The notes beneath the pieces are model-generated. The model was given only the letters and a program-made list of their open reading frames with translations. It was not told the origin of the DNA and searched no databases. From positions 1 through 33,598 of the forward strand of contig MSJH02000212.1 of assembly GCA_001931875.2 (NCBI GenBank): a stretch of DNA of 33,598 nt, written 5' to 3'. The first letter of the stretch is position 1. Each line of letters starts with the position of its first letter. Made by a program: the position numbers and the translations under genes. The stretch is from Byssochlamys sp. IMV 00236 (Eukaryota; Ascomycota; Eurotiomycetes; Eurotiales; Thermoascaceae). Shown here one piece after another: positions 22,253 to 33,567 of the stretch.

Positions 22253-23900
22253 TTACAATCTGTTTTCGTTGGAATGAATAGAAGTAGAAGTTTTGGAGTT
22301 ATCGTGAATGACGTCTACAGGTTTGCGCACGCCCAACTGGGATACATCATAACCGTGCTGCATCAAGTACTCACGGAAGTCAGCATCCTCTTGAACTAAA
22401 CCATCGGGTCCAATATCAGGTACTACAAACCAGGCAAGGATACCTGCTACAATAGCAATACCACTACCCACCAAGAAAGGTCCTCTATATCCTCCCATGG
22501 CTTCTTGCATTGGCACAAAGGCAAGTGTACCCACGGTAGCGCCTACTTTACCAATAGCAGCAGCAATTCCATAACATGTACCACGAACAGCTGTAGGAAA
22601 CATTTCAGTAGCATTTAATCCCATTGTATCACCTGGACCATATTCGCCCAAAGCCAAGTAGATACCGTACATAATCTATTAAGAGATTAATACTATGTTC
22701 TTACACCAGTCATTGATACTTACGATAAACATGGGTAGACAGTTCTTTGATATCAGATCATAGACACCTCCAAGAATCAAACCAACAACACCTTGAAGCA
22801 ATAAACCTAGTGTCAATGTCTTTCTTCGGCCAATCTTGTCAACAGACAAGGCACCTAGAAGAGCACCAGGAAGATAAAATGAGAAAAGGAGGATATTCCA
22901 GGCAACGACTTCAATGGTTGATTCTCCACTGGCAACACTGTCAATAATGACGGATGAAAATACACCACTGGGATAAGAGATAAAATCATAAATGAACCAT
23001 AAACCGGATGCAACCAAGATACGGAACCAGTATCTCTTGATAATCAACCAATAGGGAACACGCTTTTGCAGAGCACTTGTACGATATCGTTCTGAATCGG
23101 CCATTTTGAGACGAAAGTACAAGACAGAAAGTGGAGGAACAATACCTAGACCAAGACAGAGACGCCAAACTGGTTCAAGATTATCCTTAAAGATTGCAAG
23201 TAAAATGACAGGTACGATGGCTGAGACAACATAACCGGCATCAATCACAAAGTTTGTTACCTAGAATAAGGTAAGTTGAGATGTCACATAATATATATAT
23301 CTCTTACCATCACAAAGAGAGCACCACGTCTTCCAGGCGCCACTTCATCAGCAGACTCACCAGCAGAGACTGAACTACAGGGGTACTCACCACCCACACC
23401 CACACCAAGGACACCACGAGAGATGATCATCATCCAGAGTAAACCAGTAGGATCCTTTCCGCTTGAAGCGGCAGATAAAGCAGCACCCAAAATGACAAGG
23501 AATGTGGTTGAAATCAAGCCGATCTTTCGACCAATACGATCAATGACAAGGCCAAATCCTATAGAACATATCAATATTAGACATATAAAGATTGATTTAT
23601 TACACATTTACCTAGTTGACCAACAATAGCACCGACAAACATAGAATAAGACAGACGAGACTTCATAGTAGCATTAAACACGTCCGGTCCATAGATTTTA
23701 CCCAGGAATAAATTAACAAAGCTGATCACACCTGACTGATATCCATCAGAAAGTAGAGCAAACCCACTGAAGAGTACGTTAAAGTAAGATGTTGTCTTCT
23801 TTTTGACTCCAGTTGATTCAACTGTACCATAAGGGGTAGCCTCTATTGATTCATTAAGGACAGCTTCTTGGTCACTGCTTGGTTTAACTATATCAGACAT
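22253..23900 (-). CDS. MFS permease, Git1/phosphate-transporter type
   Basis: Plasma-membrane major facilitator of the phosphate:H+ symporter branch, most like the fungal glycerophosphodiester (glycerophosphoinositol) permease Git1. Four exons: 23900-23612, 23558-23308, 23260-22724 and 22675-22253, total 499 aa with 12 expected membrane helices. Key marks: ALLSDGYQSGVISFVN in helix 1, the loop motif DRIGRK after helix 2, the exofacial-side GVGVGGEYPCSS in helix 4 and RRGALF following, DKIGRRKT after helix 8, and EMFPTAVRGTCYG in helix 10. Cytosolic N- and C-termini lack other domains. The start is the first ATG; its N-terminal 35 residues are hydrophilic. Substrate within the branch (inorganic phosphate, glycerophosphoinositol, glycerophosphocholine) cannot be read from sequence. 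Confidence 0.88.
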
Positions 23901-25188
23901 TATTTCCCCTCTTTTTATGCTTTCCCTTTTTAGTATATGCGTGAGAGCGTGAGAGCAAGAAGAGAATTAAGGGAAAAAGATAAATCAATCGTGAGGGGCT
24001 CTCTTTTATTCTTTTATAGTTTCACACAAAGTTGTTCTGAATCATTCAATCGGCGATTAAATCATGTGCTGGAAAAAGGGAAGCATGGATCAATGACAAC
24101 AGGGCAAACAGATGAGTGGCAAAAAGGAGCCCAAAAGAGAATCAATGATTCAAAGAGGCACAGGGGAAACGGAGTTGGGTGTCCAAAAGTGAAATTACTT
24201 TTTAAAGAAAATTTAACCTTTTTATACTTTAAATAAAAGGCACTTCAATAACAATAAAAAAAAACTTGGTATCACGCATGTTTCCTTATTTGTGCTCTGT
24301 CTCTTCCTTCTCTCTTTCAATCTCTTTTTCTCTCTTTTTTTAACCAAGAGAGAGAGAAAGAGATGCTTATCTTTTTATCTAGTTTGTTTCGGAATTTAGT
24401 CTGTTTCTGTAAAAAGCTAGAAGTTACTAGAAAAAAAAAATCAGAATTCGGAAAGATAAAAGATGTCGCACATGTCTAAACATGTTCAGCTGCTGCACTC
24501 GTTCCATTTATTCATTGGCTAATGGGAAAAGGGTTCAATGAAAAAGGTAACAAAGGACCATGACATATTTTTAAAAAATTGAAGGTTGCCTGGGAACTAA
24601 TTGGACAAATAAAATAAAACAATATTCTCATGCCCTTGAATATTTGCACGTGAGACAATGCTCTTTTGCTGTGAAATGTGTGCCTTATTAAACTTGATCT
24701 GTAATAAACAGTAAAGGATACAGCAACACCGTTATGATTGGTATTTTCATGTATTGTAGTAGTTTAGTATATTTATACATGCTTTTTTAATAACTTTTAA
24801 TACATTTTACATATACTTTGTAATATACTTTGTAGAACGAGGAGTGGCATAACTGCTGATTTTACTAATTTCCTTTTTTGTAAAAGAAAAAATACAGATT
24901 CCACTTGTTTAATTTGACAACCTTTGATCTATACAATAGAGAGACAGAGAAACATCGTCATAAAGAGAGCAGTTCAACAGGATTTAGATATTCAACAAGA
25001 GGGTATTTGATTATATGCTTCTGTATTTTGGGATTTAAAAGTGATGTGCTTTTTTTTATCATTGGATATACATTTCCCTTTTTAGCGAGTAAATGGCCCT
25101 TTCTTAGATGGTAGATCGAGGAAAGCCCGATTAATCTTATTTGCACATCGATCAGCAATTACACTTTGTTGATTATCAATTTTTTTTA
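23901..25188. other. Long intergenic region upstream of the MFS permease
   Basis: About 1.3 kb without a gene. A T/C-rich run (24300-24342) followed by a GA-rich run (24346-24362) could pair into a hairpin. The part next to 23900 is the permease promoter. Frames up to 99 codons exist but have low-complexity composition. Confidence 0.4.
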
Positions 25189-26590
25189 TTAAGACAATAT
25201 TGAATACATAAAATGAGCTTGAATGAACTTCTTTTGTTCCATTTCTTTCTGAATAAAGTGTAACCATTTCATGTAGCATAGAGGTTTGGCATACAGATTA
25301 GCTTCACTTGGTACATCAGCATCATTGGGGGCATCGTAGGTTGACCAGAAAGTAAGAAAGTTATTGGCAATGGCTTCATATCGTTCAATTCGGTCTACAG
25401 TGGGTGGCCAGGCAGACGTGGGGTTTATCTTTTGTTGAAAGATATGTTTTGCTAAAGACTTGCGTTGTTTGACTGTTAAGCTATCACCACAGAAGTAAGA
25501 AGAAGTCTTTTCTGATAAGACATTAAAGATATGTCTGATATTTCGATCTTCATAAGTAAAGCATACGTAATTGCGGACTAGTGTTTCATATTGCTTAGCC
25601 ATAGAAGATACAATGGTCATATATCCTTTACTTGAGTACTTATCCAAGTCAGATTGAGTAAGAGAAGTAGATTCACAAAAGGTCTTGAAACTCTTCTTGA
25701 TACTATCAGATGCATGTTTTCCTTGGCCAGCAAAGATGGAAAATATATTATAGAACAAATTCTGAGTGACTACAGGCAGTTCTTCACCATTCTCGAGAAG
25801 TTCCAAGAAATAGTAATTAGTGAAGATGGAACCAGCGTATACCAGTTGAGTAATATGGTCAACTACTTCTTGAATCAAAGTAACGAACTTGGGATATTTG
25901 CAAGTACTAATCAAAGATGTCTTGATTACAAAAGTTTCCTCGACAGTATTTTTAGGCTTTGGAAGCTTCGTTTTTGACTTATTCATAGGACACAACTTGC
26001 TGGAGGAGCGAGAGTGATCGGTTCCACTACAAGAAGGACATCTAACTTGTTTTTGCTCATTTGTTGTCGCCTTGTTCTTTTCTTTTTCCTTTTTAAGCGC
26101 TTCAGTCTTATCAACCTTGTCTTGATATTTCTTGGAGGTCTTGATAGGAGCAGAATTACAGCTAGTGGAAGGAGTAGGAGCAGATAATACAGCTTGGACA
26201 CCTGTATCTTTGTTAACTGTAGACATAGATGTCTTTTCATTGATGACAACATTTGAGGGACCAGGAGCAGTATGTGTCTTCTTTAGCAGCTTTCAAAGTA
26301 GTACGGATGTTCTTGTCTATTACAAAATCTGTTATAAACAGATGAAATTAATAGATGTTTATCTTTACCTTTTCTAAGTAATGGAGTTTCTTGAAAGTCA
26401 TCATCACTTGCTTCAAAAGCTGTATTTTTGAATAAGTTTGTTTGCGTTTGTGCAAACAAAGAACAGAACCCGCGATCAACGGCTAATGGACCCTTAATAA
26501 ATGCCATGTCGACTTTGTATCTTACATACCTTTCCCTTTGTTACGCTTTGCCTTTGGAGGCGGAGGATCATCGTCTTTCTTTCGCTTCAT
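25189..26590 (-). pseudogene. Fanzor-like N-terminal half, degenerate and truncated (probable)
   Basis: The 345-codon open frame 26226-25189 has a knuckle-like CPSCSGTDHSRSSSKLCPMN (about 62-81), then a long helical region including FTNYYFLELLENGEELPVV and QNLFYNIFSIF. This is the layout I associate with the N-terminal part of Mucoromycota Fanzor/TnpB-like proteins. Ahead of it, coding-like pieces sit in other frames: a first exon MKRKKDDDPPPPKAKRNKGK at 26590-26531 followed by GTATGT; then GPLAVDRGFCSLFAQ (from about 26487); then DKNIRTTLKAAKED (from about 26326). The last runs into the main frame only through a +1 shift near 26290. The protein stops at 25189 before any RuvC or zinc-ribbon part, and none follows. 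It is therefore broken at both the middle and the end. A Mucoromycota-specific family unrelated to Fanzor is the alternative. Confidence 0.45.
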
Positions 26591-26884
26591 GTTGAAGTAA
26601 AGAAAAAAGGGAAAAGTAACTGCGGAGAGCCTTGTCATGTTAAATTAACGATTGACAACATTGTTTTATTAATTAATCATGTTTTCTTTAACAGTAAAAT
26701 GTTTCTTGTATGAAAAAGCACTCTAATCTTGACATATTGCACATCTTGCTGTTATACTCAAAATAGTCATCGTTATAAAAGTGATGGATAAGGATACTAA
26801 AATAACACACGATAGTCATGAAGCATCATCTAAACACCAGGAACAGTGATTGAAGAAGTAACAGTGAAGAGGGAAAAGATGAAA
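26591..26884. other. Spacer between the Fanzor-like relic and the Helitron fragment
   Basis: About 290 bp, AT-rich, upstream of the Fanzor-like frame and downstream of the Helitron coding remnant. No coding motif of either element continues into it. Confidence 0.4.
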
Positions 26885-28140
26885 CACAAACCCTAATGAC
26901 GCTCATATGTTCCATGATGAAATATCAGTACGCAATTCGTACTCACGTATGCAGCATGTGTCTGGCTGATACGTTGAAAGTACTGCCCAAAATCATGTCC
27001 TTGACGGAGATTATCATTTCTACTGTTGCTTCTCGAAGTAAGAACGATGTCACGGAAGCTCCTGTCAATATACTCAATAGGAATAACTGCGGCAACTTCT
27101 TCCATCGTTGGCAGATTGTGAGTGCGTTTGTCGTCTCCTTCAACCAAATGCATTATCATCGTTGAACTGATGATAATATAAGGTGATCCGCTTTCTGCAG
27201 AGCTATTGTTGTTAGTTCTATCCTCACTGTTGATGCTGGAGCTTTCATGGTTGCTCAATGTTTCATATGCATGATGATAAATGCGTGCGAAGGGATTGCA
27301 TTGAGAAAGCAGAGTTGAAAGATTTTATATAATCTCACTGTCCAAATTTTCATTCCTTGCTGATTGTCTCTGAGCATCATATGAAGGGTCATAGATGTAC
27401 AATTGAGCATATGAAGGTGCGTTCCCCTCAACTGAGAATAGAGGCCCTTGACAGTGACAAAGAGTGCCGTGAATCTGGGATGCGTTAACCCCACCTCTAC
27501 TATTATTGGCATTACGCCCCTCAGCCGAGACAATGTCACAGCCTAAGGAAGTAAACGCAAAGGCAACGTTATACTGACGAAGGTTGTCCTTAAGGCGCCT
27601 TCCTTGAGTGTCTGTACTTGCAAGCAAGTCCTTCAAGTATTGAGGCAGGTCAGGTAAGAGTTGCAATTGAACTGATCCCCGCTTGCAGCATGATTTCCAG
27701 CTAGGACTTCTCAAAGATGATGTCTCTTGCCTTTCATCGATCCAGTGCAAGGCGTGACAATGAGGGCATTCCTTATCCATGCGTCCAAGGTGCAAAGGAC
27801 AAAGGCGGGATAACTGTGAGATGTATGCGGCTGGCATACTATTAGCATGGCCAGATCTGGGCCTGCCTTTGGGTCTACTTTCAGCATCAGCAGATTCAAC
27901 TACTCTTCTTGGTCTGCCTCTGGGTCTACTTTCAGCATCAGAAGACTCGATTGTTCTTGGTCTTCCTCTAGGTCTAGTAGCGATATCAGCTTCTTCTTGT
28001 TGGTCTTCGGTACGACGTCTGCGGCGTGATGCTGCTACTCGTTCTCTGCATGCCTGGCAGGTACGATAACGTGAATCAACGGGTAAAGGTACACGTCAGG
28101 AAGAGCGGCTGGTTGTGCTTTGGTTGTTGTTGTTTTCCAT
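26885..28140 (-). mobile_element. Helitron remnant: N-terminal region of Rep-helicase, truncated
   Basis: A single minus-strand frame runs from the ATG at 28140 to 26893, broken by three stop codons only (28098-28096 TGA, 27327-27325 TAA, 26895-26893 TAG) and by no frameshift. It begins with an Asn-rich tip, then a CxxC pair (CQACRER), then three AT-hook-like RPRGRPR/RPKGRPR units (27862-27976), and then the hallmark Helitron segment CPHCHALHWIDER...WKSCCKRG with DNLRQYNVAFAFTSLG. It goes on with HGTLCHCQGPLF, APSYAQLYIYDP, LPTMEEVAAVIP and FRDIVLT, and finally HAAYVSTNCVLIFHHG. The Rep (HUH) nuclease and the SF1B helicase that should follow are absent. No Helitron 5'-TC or 3'-CTRR hairpin end was identified. 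Confidence 0.8.
27862..27976 (-). repeat. Tandem AT-hook-encoding repeat in the Helitron remnant
   Basis: Consecutive units of 48 and 51 bp plus a partial third, each encoding R-P-(R/K)-G-R-P-R followed by a Ser/Asp/Glu linker ending in DAES. AT-hooks bind the minor groove of AT-rich DNA; here the repeat belongs to the basic N-terminal part of the transposon protein. Confidence 0.8.
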
Positions 28141-28826
28141 TTTTCTAATAAGCGTCAAGATGGGGACATAATGTTAATGAATAGGAACTGTATGAATTTG
28201 CCTTTTATTCTCTCTTTTTTTTTTTAAGGCGTTTTCATACCTGATTCTTTTAAAAAGGGTTTTATTGTATTGTATTGTAAAAATAAATACAGGAGAAAGG
28301 GGAAAGTAAACTCATATGATTGTGATCCGATACCCGGTTCGAACAAATAGTAAAAAAAGACTCTGTGTGCGGTAAATTTCCGGTAAAAATTTGTGTTACT
28401 TGCATATTTTCCGACTTTTTTCTGGCGTATTTTTTTTTTCAATTCCAGTACAGTCTTTTCAGAAAGTAAAGTCGCATTTTTGCAGTTTTTATAATACAAT
28501 TTATACGTAAAAACGACAAGTCAGCGCGACATCTCTTCCTGGAAATAGTGTATATATATATTTTAGTGATAAGTCTCGAGTATATCATTCTATTCTGCGC
28601 CTATCTACACAACCTCATGAACAATCACTACAATCATTTATTCATCTTTCTATTAGAATGTGAGCCATTCTGGGGTAATTCATGCTTAATTTGTATACAA
28701 TGGATTATTTATTATAATATTGCTCTTTTTTTTTTTTTTTTTAAAAAAAACAAACTTTGTACAAAGAAATATTGGATGAACTAGAATAAAAGAGAAAAAA
28801 AGGGGGATGAATCATATTATACAGGA
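28141..28826. other. Intergenic region between Helitron remnant and RNF220-like gene
   Basis: Contains several T or A homopolymers (28216-28226, 28431-28439, 28728-28749) and a GGTTCGAA motif near 28338 that resembles a tRNA B box but has no accompanying A box or cloverleaf. No gene supported. Its right end is the 3' flank of the ubiquitin ligase gene. Confidence 0.4.
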
Positions 28827-30268
28827 TCAAATATAAATACGTCGTAAGTCGGCAGCTGTTGTAATCTTTTGACATTGGGGACAAAGCTTTTTGCTTCCAA
28901 GGGTCTGCAACCAACATCGTTCGCAATGAACATGCCAACAGACAATTGATGTTAGGGGCGTCTTGTAAGGTTCGAGACAGATAAGACAATGCGGTGATGA
29001 ACGTGAGGCTGCTTCTAATTGTCGGATATGTGTTTTAAGTGATTCGATAACGAGCTTTGAATGACCACCTTCTGTAAAACTTCCAGCTGTACTCAAGTGT
29101 TGCTCCCATCCTGCTTCAGACACTGTTTCTTCAAACTCTTGTCTATACATTTATGAGTAACATGCAACTTTATGTTTCTGTATATTTACCTTATTGATGA
29201 AGGTGAATTATGTGATGCGCCTCCAGATACCATTTCTCGTAGAGCATGAGCATCTTCATTATCGTCCTCCATATTCACCAAAATATCTCTTTCTGTATAT
29301 TGATGTTCGCCATATTGTGCAGCATCATCATCTTCGACATCCAAATCTTCATCATCTTCGTCTTCTACCTCTCTTTTGCTTGCTGTAGCGAACCCTGCGC
29401 CACTGTATCCTCCTTCCATCATGGCTGAGGCTCTCACGCGTCTCTGTCCGGCCCATTCATACTCAACCCACGCATCTGAGGATTCTAGGTTATCTGTTGT
29501 TGTTGTTGTTGTTGTTGTCACTGCTGCTGCTGCTGTTGTTGATGAGGATGATGGCGGTTCTTGTGCATTTGATAGGCAATTATCAATATGTAAATTGATG
29601 GCCTCAAGGTCACCGAATATTTGTTGATTACAGATAAAGCAAGTTTGAATCTCTTGTTCCTCTTCTAATGATAGTTGTAATGCAATCTCAGAATCGCTTA
29701 AACGTTGTTGTTTGTTATCCAAATGTTTTAATATGTCTGTCCGTTTTTGTCTGTTCTTTTGTATTCTTTCCAATGTTTCTTCATAGACAGATCCTGCTCG
29801 TTTTTTACCACTTGTTCTTTCCATCTGTTTGCGTGCAACTACAGCTGCTCCACGCTTTCCTTTACTATATTATAGACTGAGTATTTAACACATTATTGTC
29901 TTGTTTTGCATACCTTTTATCACCGTATACTTCGGAATTAGGTTCTGCTAGTCTACTGAGTTCATATTGATAATGTTCATTCCAATAAGCAGGTTCAATG
30001 CGATGTTCACAAATGGGACATTTGGGTGAATCACGTCGAGCTAGAATACATCAACATTATATTCCAAGTGCAATAATTGCCCATGAATACCTTTTTTGTT
30101 ATTATCTTCTTGAAGGGTTGCCAGTTCTCTTCTCAAGGCTCGTTTTTTACTGCTTTTTCTACAATAAATAATAAAAAGTCAGACTCGGACACAATCTAAA
30201 AGCATTGCGTTTATTTACAATTTGGAATCATTCGTGTTGCTGTTGCTGTTGTTGTCTAGAGAGGACAT
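28827..30268 (-). CDS. RNF220-type RING E3 ubiquitin ligase
   Basis: Homologue of RNF220 ligases, recognised by a near-diagnostic C-terminal RING. Five exons: 30268-30219, 30158-30091, 30040-29914, 29864-29190 and 29142-28827; 411 aa. The RING ligands are C359, C362, C375, H377, C380, C383, C394 and C397, inside CLICLEPY...VCWHVHCERCW...KKLCPQC, followed by the family ending ADLRRIYI. Upstream, CPIC (about 46-49) with a following H-x3-H-like region and CFICNQQIF...HIDNC (about 155-182) look like two small zinc fingers, the second UBZ-like. EIALQLSLEEEQE just before it resembles a ubiquitin-interacting helix. A Thr/Ala homopolymer and an acidic region (DEDDEDLDVEDDD) separate the halves. The start at 30268 is the first ATG that splices in frame; it is less certain than the rest. 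Confidence 0.87.
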
Positions 30269-30870
30269 TCCTCAAGTTTGTAACACTATAAACTGAAGGG
30301 AATACGGATCAATTCTTCTATTTTATGGCGTGTGGATATGGTTTGACAGTTGATTATATGGGTTCGATTCGGATTGAGTAATCCATTTATATGATTGGCT
30401 GATCTACATTATCCAATAAGAAGAGAGGATTGCATAACAAGCCAAACAAATTTCATGTTTTTAGAAATAGAAAATACAAGCATTAATGTCCTCGATACTC
30501 AGTATACTTCCTTATGTTTTCATGAGCGTGAATGGGTGCATGATCCATTACTATATAGTGATCTTTCATATCTGGATGTTTGTCCATTTCATCGAGAGTC
30601 ATTTTAAGAAACTATTGCAGTGGCCTATTACAGTCACTGAAACACTGTAATTAACTTTATCATTCAAAGGCAAAAACAAGAAAGAAAGAGAGAGACATGA
30701 CAGAAGATGATGTGATAGTATACAAGAACAAGCATATACTATGAATTATTATGCTTTGTAGTGAAAGAGACACAGAGAAGGACCATCATTTTCTTCATAT
30801 GTGGCTTATTCACTTAAATAGCCTACTCTCTTTTTATATTTTTTTCTTTTTTCAATCATAGATATTTACA
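30269..30870. other. Divergent intergenic region, RNF220-like / TRM112
   Basis: About 600 bp with no gene supported. A CAACAG run lies at the RNF220 start. A T-rich segment (30830-30851) precedes the TRM112 ATG. A 70-codon frame at 30395-30607 has no recognisable motif. Confidence 0.45.
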
Positions 30871-31349
30871 ATGAGACTCATCACACACAACATGTTACAA
30901 TGCCACGTCAAAAACTGCAACACGAATAACTTTCCATTACGCTTTGAAGATGCTCAAGTGGAGCTGATTGAAGCAGAATTCAACCCTGATTTTATGGCCA
31001 ATGTATTAAATAAACTTGACTGGGATGCTCTCAGAAACACAGCCATTCAGGTACACACACAAATACATATTGCACTCTCTCTCTTTATTAATAATTACAT
31101 AGCTTGGTATCAATACACTTCCCGAGGATATTCCTGAAAATGCTGAAGAGAATGAAGAGTTTTTAAAGGTTTTACATGCTGTCATTTTAGAGGTATGCAT
31201 ACAATATCTAAATGAAGCACACAGTTGACAAACATTGCAAAAAATAGACACATGTTCAACAGGGACAAATGATTTGTCCCAACTGCAAGCATGTATACAA
31301 GATTAAAGACGGAATTCCCAACATGTTATTAGCAGAGCACGAGATTTAA
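30871..31349 (+). CDS. TRM112: TRM112, zinc-binding activator of tRNA/rRNA/eRF1 methyltransferases
   Basis: Small partner protein that stabilises several methyltransferases, among them Trm9, Trm11, Mtq2 and Bud23, in tRNA, rRNA and release-factor modification. Three exons: 30871-31050, 31103-31192 and 31248-31349, giving 123 aa, the family length. [16 protein letters not shown] (1-16) holds the first zinc pair C11 and C16, and the last exon holds C100 and C103 in [21 protein letters not shown] ends the protein as in other TRM112 sequences. The polyadenylation hexamer AATAAA (31349-31354) overlaps the last base of the stop codon, and the next gene on the other strand ends only 12 bp away. The whole exon structure keeps frame. 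Confidence 0.96.
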
Positions 31350-31361
31350 ATAAATATCTAT

Positions 31362-33145
31362 TTACAACTGAAATCTTTCTGTATGTATAGCCCAAGAACG
31401 AGCAAGTGCTAGATTATGTATCTGTACAGTCTTGTCTTCATGTGCACACACTCCAACAGCTACATCATTCTCATAGATCTCATCAAATAAAAGTGAATAG
31501 TTGGGTCGACTGTATCTAAACGTAAACTGTCTAACAGATTCCGCACTGTCTTCTATATTGCCTGTAATAAATATTTCAATCGTCAAGTCCAATAACTGCA
31601 GAGAGTTTGCAAACTGAACGAGCTCCTCTTCAAATGCATAAAATGTGTCTATAAACAATGAGTCTGTATTCTTTATGCCCACAATGGATTCTACCTATTG
31701 CATGTATGCTCCAAATCAAGTACACTGATCGTGTCTTTATTGTCTCTTTTCTTTCGCTCACATATTGTAGTACTGAGATCCATGGTGCTAGTCCCACTCC
31801 ATCTGCAATCAAGACAATCGTCTTGAAATCGCCAAACTCAGATCCGGCAATCGTCAAGTAAGGCCTTCCTAGGGGTCGACTGATTCTCATCTTTACCTTT
31901 TCTTGATCTACTGCCTTTTGGTATAATGACAGAGTTCGTTTGCCAGAGACTTTGATATAAAATGTCAATGCTTGATGTACCATCCCCTCACTTTCATCAT
32001 CTTGATCTTTTCCATCAACTATATAAAAAGATCATATTAGTCAATAACAGAAAATTGATAAACAGGTTTGCTTTACCAGTATCTATTCTGCAAATAGAGA
32101 AAGGATGTGAGTGTATCCAAGCATGAATCCATGATGATGAGAATGATAGAAATGCAAATTGACCAGGTATCGGGCTTAAGATAGTATAAGGTACAGTGGC
32201 CTGAATCTTTACTATATTTCCAGGCATCGCTTGAAGGCTACATACTTCGATTTCAAAGGATCGGTCAACTTGATCTATGATCCAAAAGCCAAGCACTGCT
32301 GCATAAAACACATAAAATACCCAGTGATGAAGACAGCCCAATAGGATGAGCACAAGGAATGAACCGATATGAGTCAATCGGAAGAGTCGGTAGGAAATAT
32401 GCCTTACGAGTGGATGAGATCCAATCACCAAAACGATCATGGCTGATATCAAACTGGCTCCTGTTATGTATCGAATATTGGTAGTCAAGGTGTGAATAAG
32501 ATCATAGTTCTGTCGAATATAATTCAACTGAAACTGATAGGCACCATGATACAGTGTTTCAACAAGGGCTATTCGGCCAAACCATGGATGCCAACTCAGC
32601 GTCTTCTCAACGCCATAAAAATATCGCTGAATGATGGACAATTTGGCTGAAAGAGCAACTGCAGCAGCGGTGTTTGCAACGGCTAGTTGGGCTGCTCTAT
32701 TGGCTCTTCCTTGCAGCATCAAGCGTCTATCCTCATCATTTGAAATGAGTATAAGCATAATGTTTACACCAATGAGTGTTCCTAGCTTGATGATAAATGA
32801 CAAGGACAGAGTCGTGCTGAACCATCGCCATTCGTATTGTAGCCAACTGTTGTACCTGTTTGTTGTTGTCTTTGCTGTCAATGGGTGTCCTAATAACTTT
32901 TGTTGATTGTAATATGATTGTTTAAGCCAAGAGTGTAGTAACAGAATGAAGCATGTGACTGAGAGGCATATGATATAGACTACCAAAGCCTTATATTCTC
33001 TCTGATATCGTTCCTGAATCGCTGCGTCATCTTGGGAATGTGAATTAGGTAAAGTTATTAGAGCAAGATAAGAATTAAGTTGAGCGAATATAGCAAGAAT
33101 AAAGAGCCCTGATATGAAATATATCAAAATGGATTTCCGGCTCAT
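31362..33145 (-). CDS. Ferric reductase (FRE family), NADPH-dependent transmembrane
   Basis: Membrane flavocytochrome that passes electrons from cytosolic NADPH through FAD and two hemes to reduce extracellular Fe(III) or Cu(II) for uptake. Three exons: 33145-32077, 32018-31695 and 31648-31362; 559 aa. There is a first membrane segment at about 5-24, others at about 50-70 and 110-135, then the heme core. Its heme-binding histidine pairs are H186/H200 and H259/H273, both spaced 14 apart as in the family. FAD-binding HPFS is at 347-350 and the NADPH-side motif DGVGLAPW follows in exon 2. The C-terminus ends in a GVCAHEDKT-type segment, where many relatives have CGP. NADPH oxidases share the fold; the long N-terminus and heme spacing favour FRE. 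There is no adjacent iron permease or multicopper oxidase in the window. Confidence 0.9.
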
Positions 33146-33567
33146 TCTTCATGTCAGAAACACACAAGAGAAGACTAGTCGTTCAACAAAATAAATTTTT
33201 AAAAAAAAATTCGACCCAGCCTCTGCAAAGAGTCACGAGAATCTGGAAAGGTCATTATCAATGTCTTGAAGAAGTGGTTGGATGTGTAGTATGTGGTGAA
33301 GATATTCAAGGCTCTATAACGACTATCCACTATTGCTTTCATCTGACAGCCATCGCTGGTGGCTTTGGGGAAGGACTTATCTGAGAGCTTGTTCAGGTAA
33401 AAGGAAGCCAGATCATCAATAGAAAAGAGAAAGACTCAAATGACCGTGTGTGTAAGATGATGGTCGCCCATATGTGAATAGCTGGGATTACCACTGTGAT
33501 GCCGGTCAAGGCATTAGCTTTTAGTACAGTTAGAAATAGGTATCCATAGGATGGTCCAGCCAAATTG

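Noticed and set aside
28330..28350. GGTTCGAA resembling a tRNA B box
   Set aside because: No A box, no T-stem pairing and no cloverleaf can be drawn around it. The similar GGTTCGATTC at about 30360 fails the same test.
33151..33384. 77-codon plus-strand frame beside the ferric reductase start
   Set aside because: Overlies the ferric reductase upstream region, starts 6 bp from its ATG on the other strand and has no recognisable domain.
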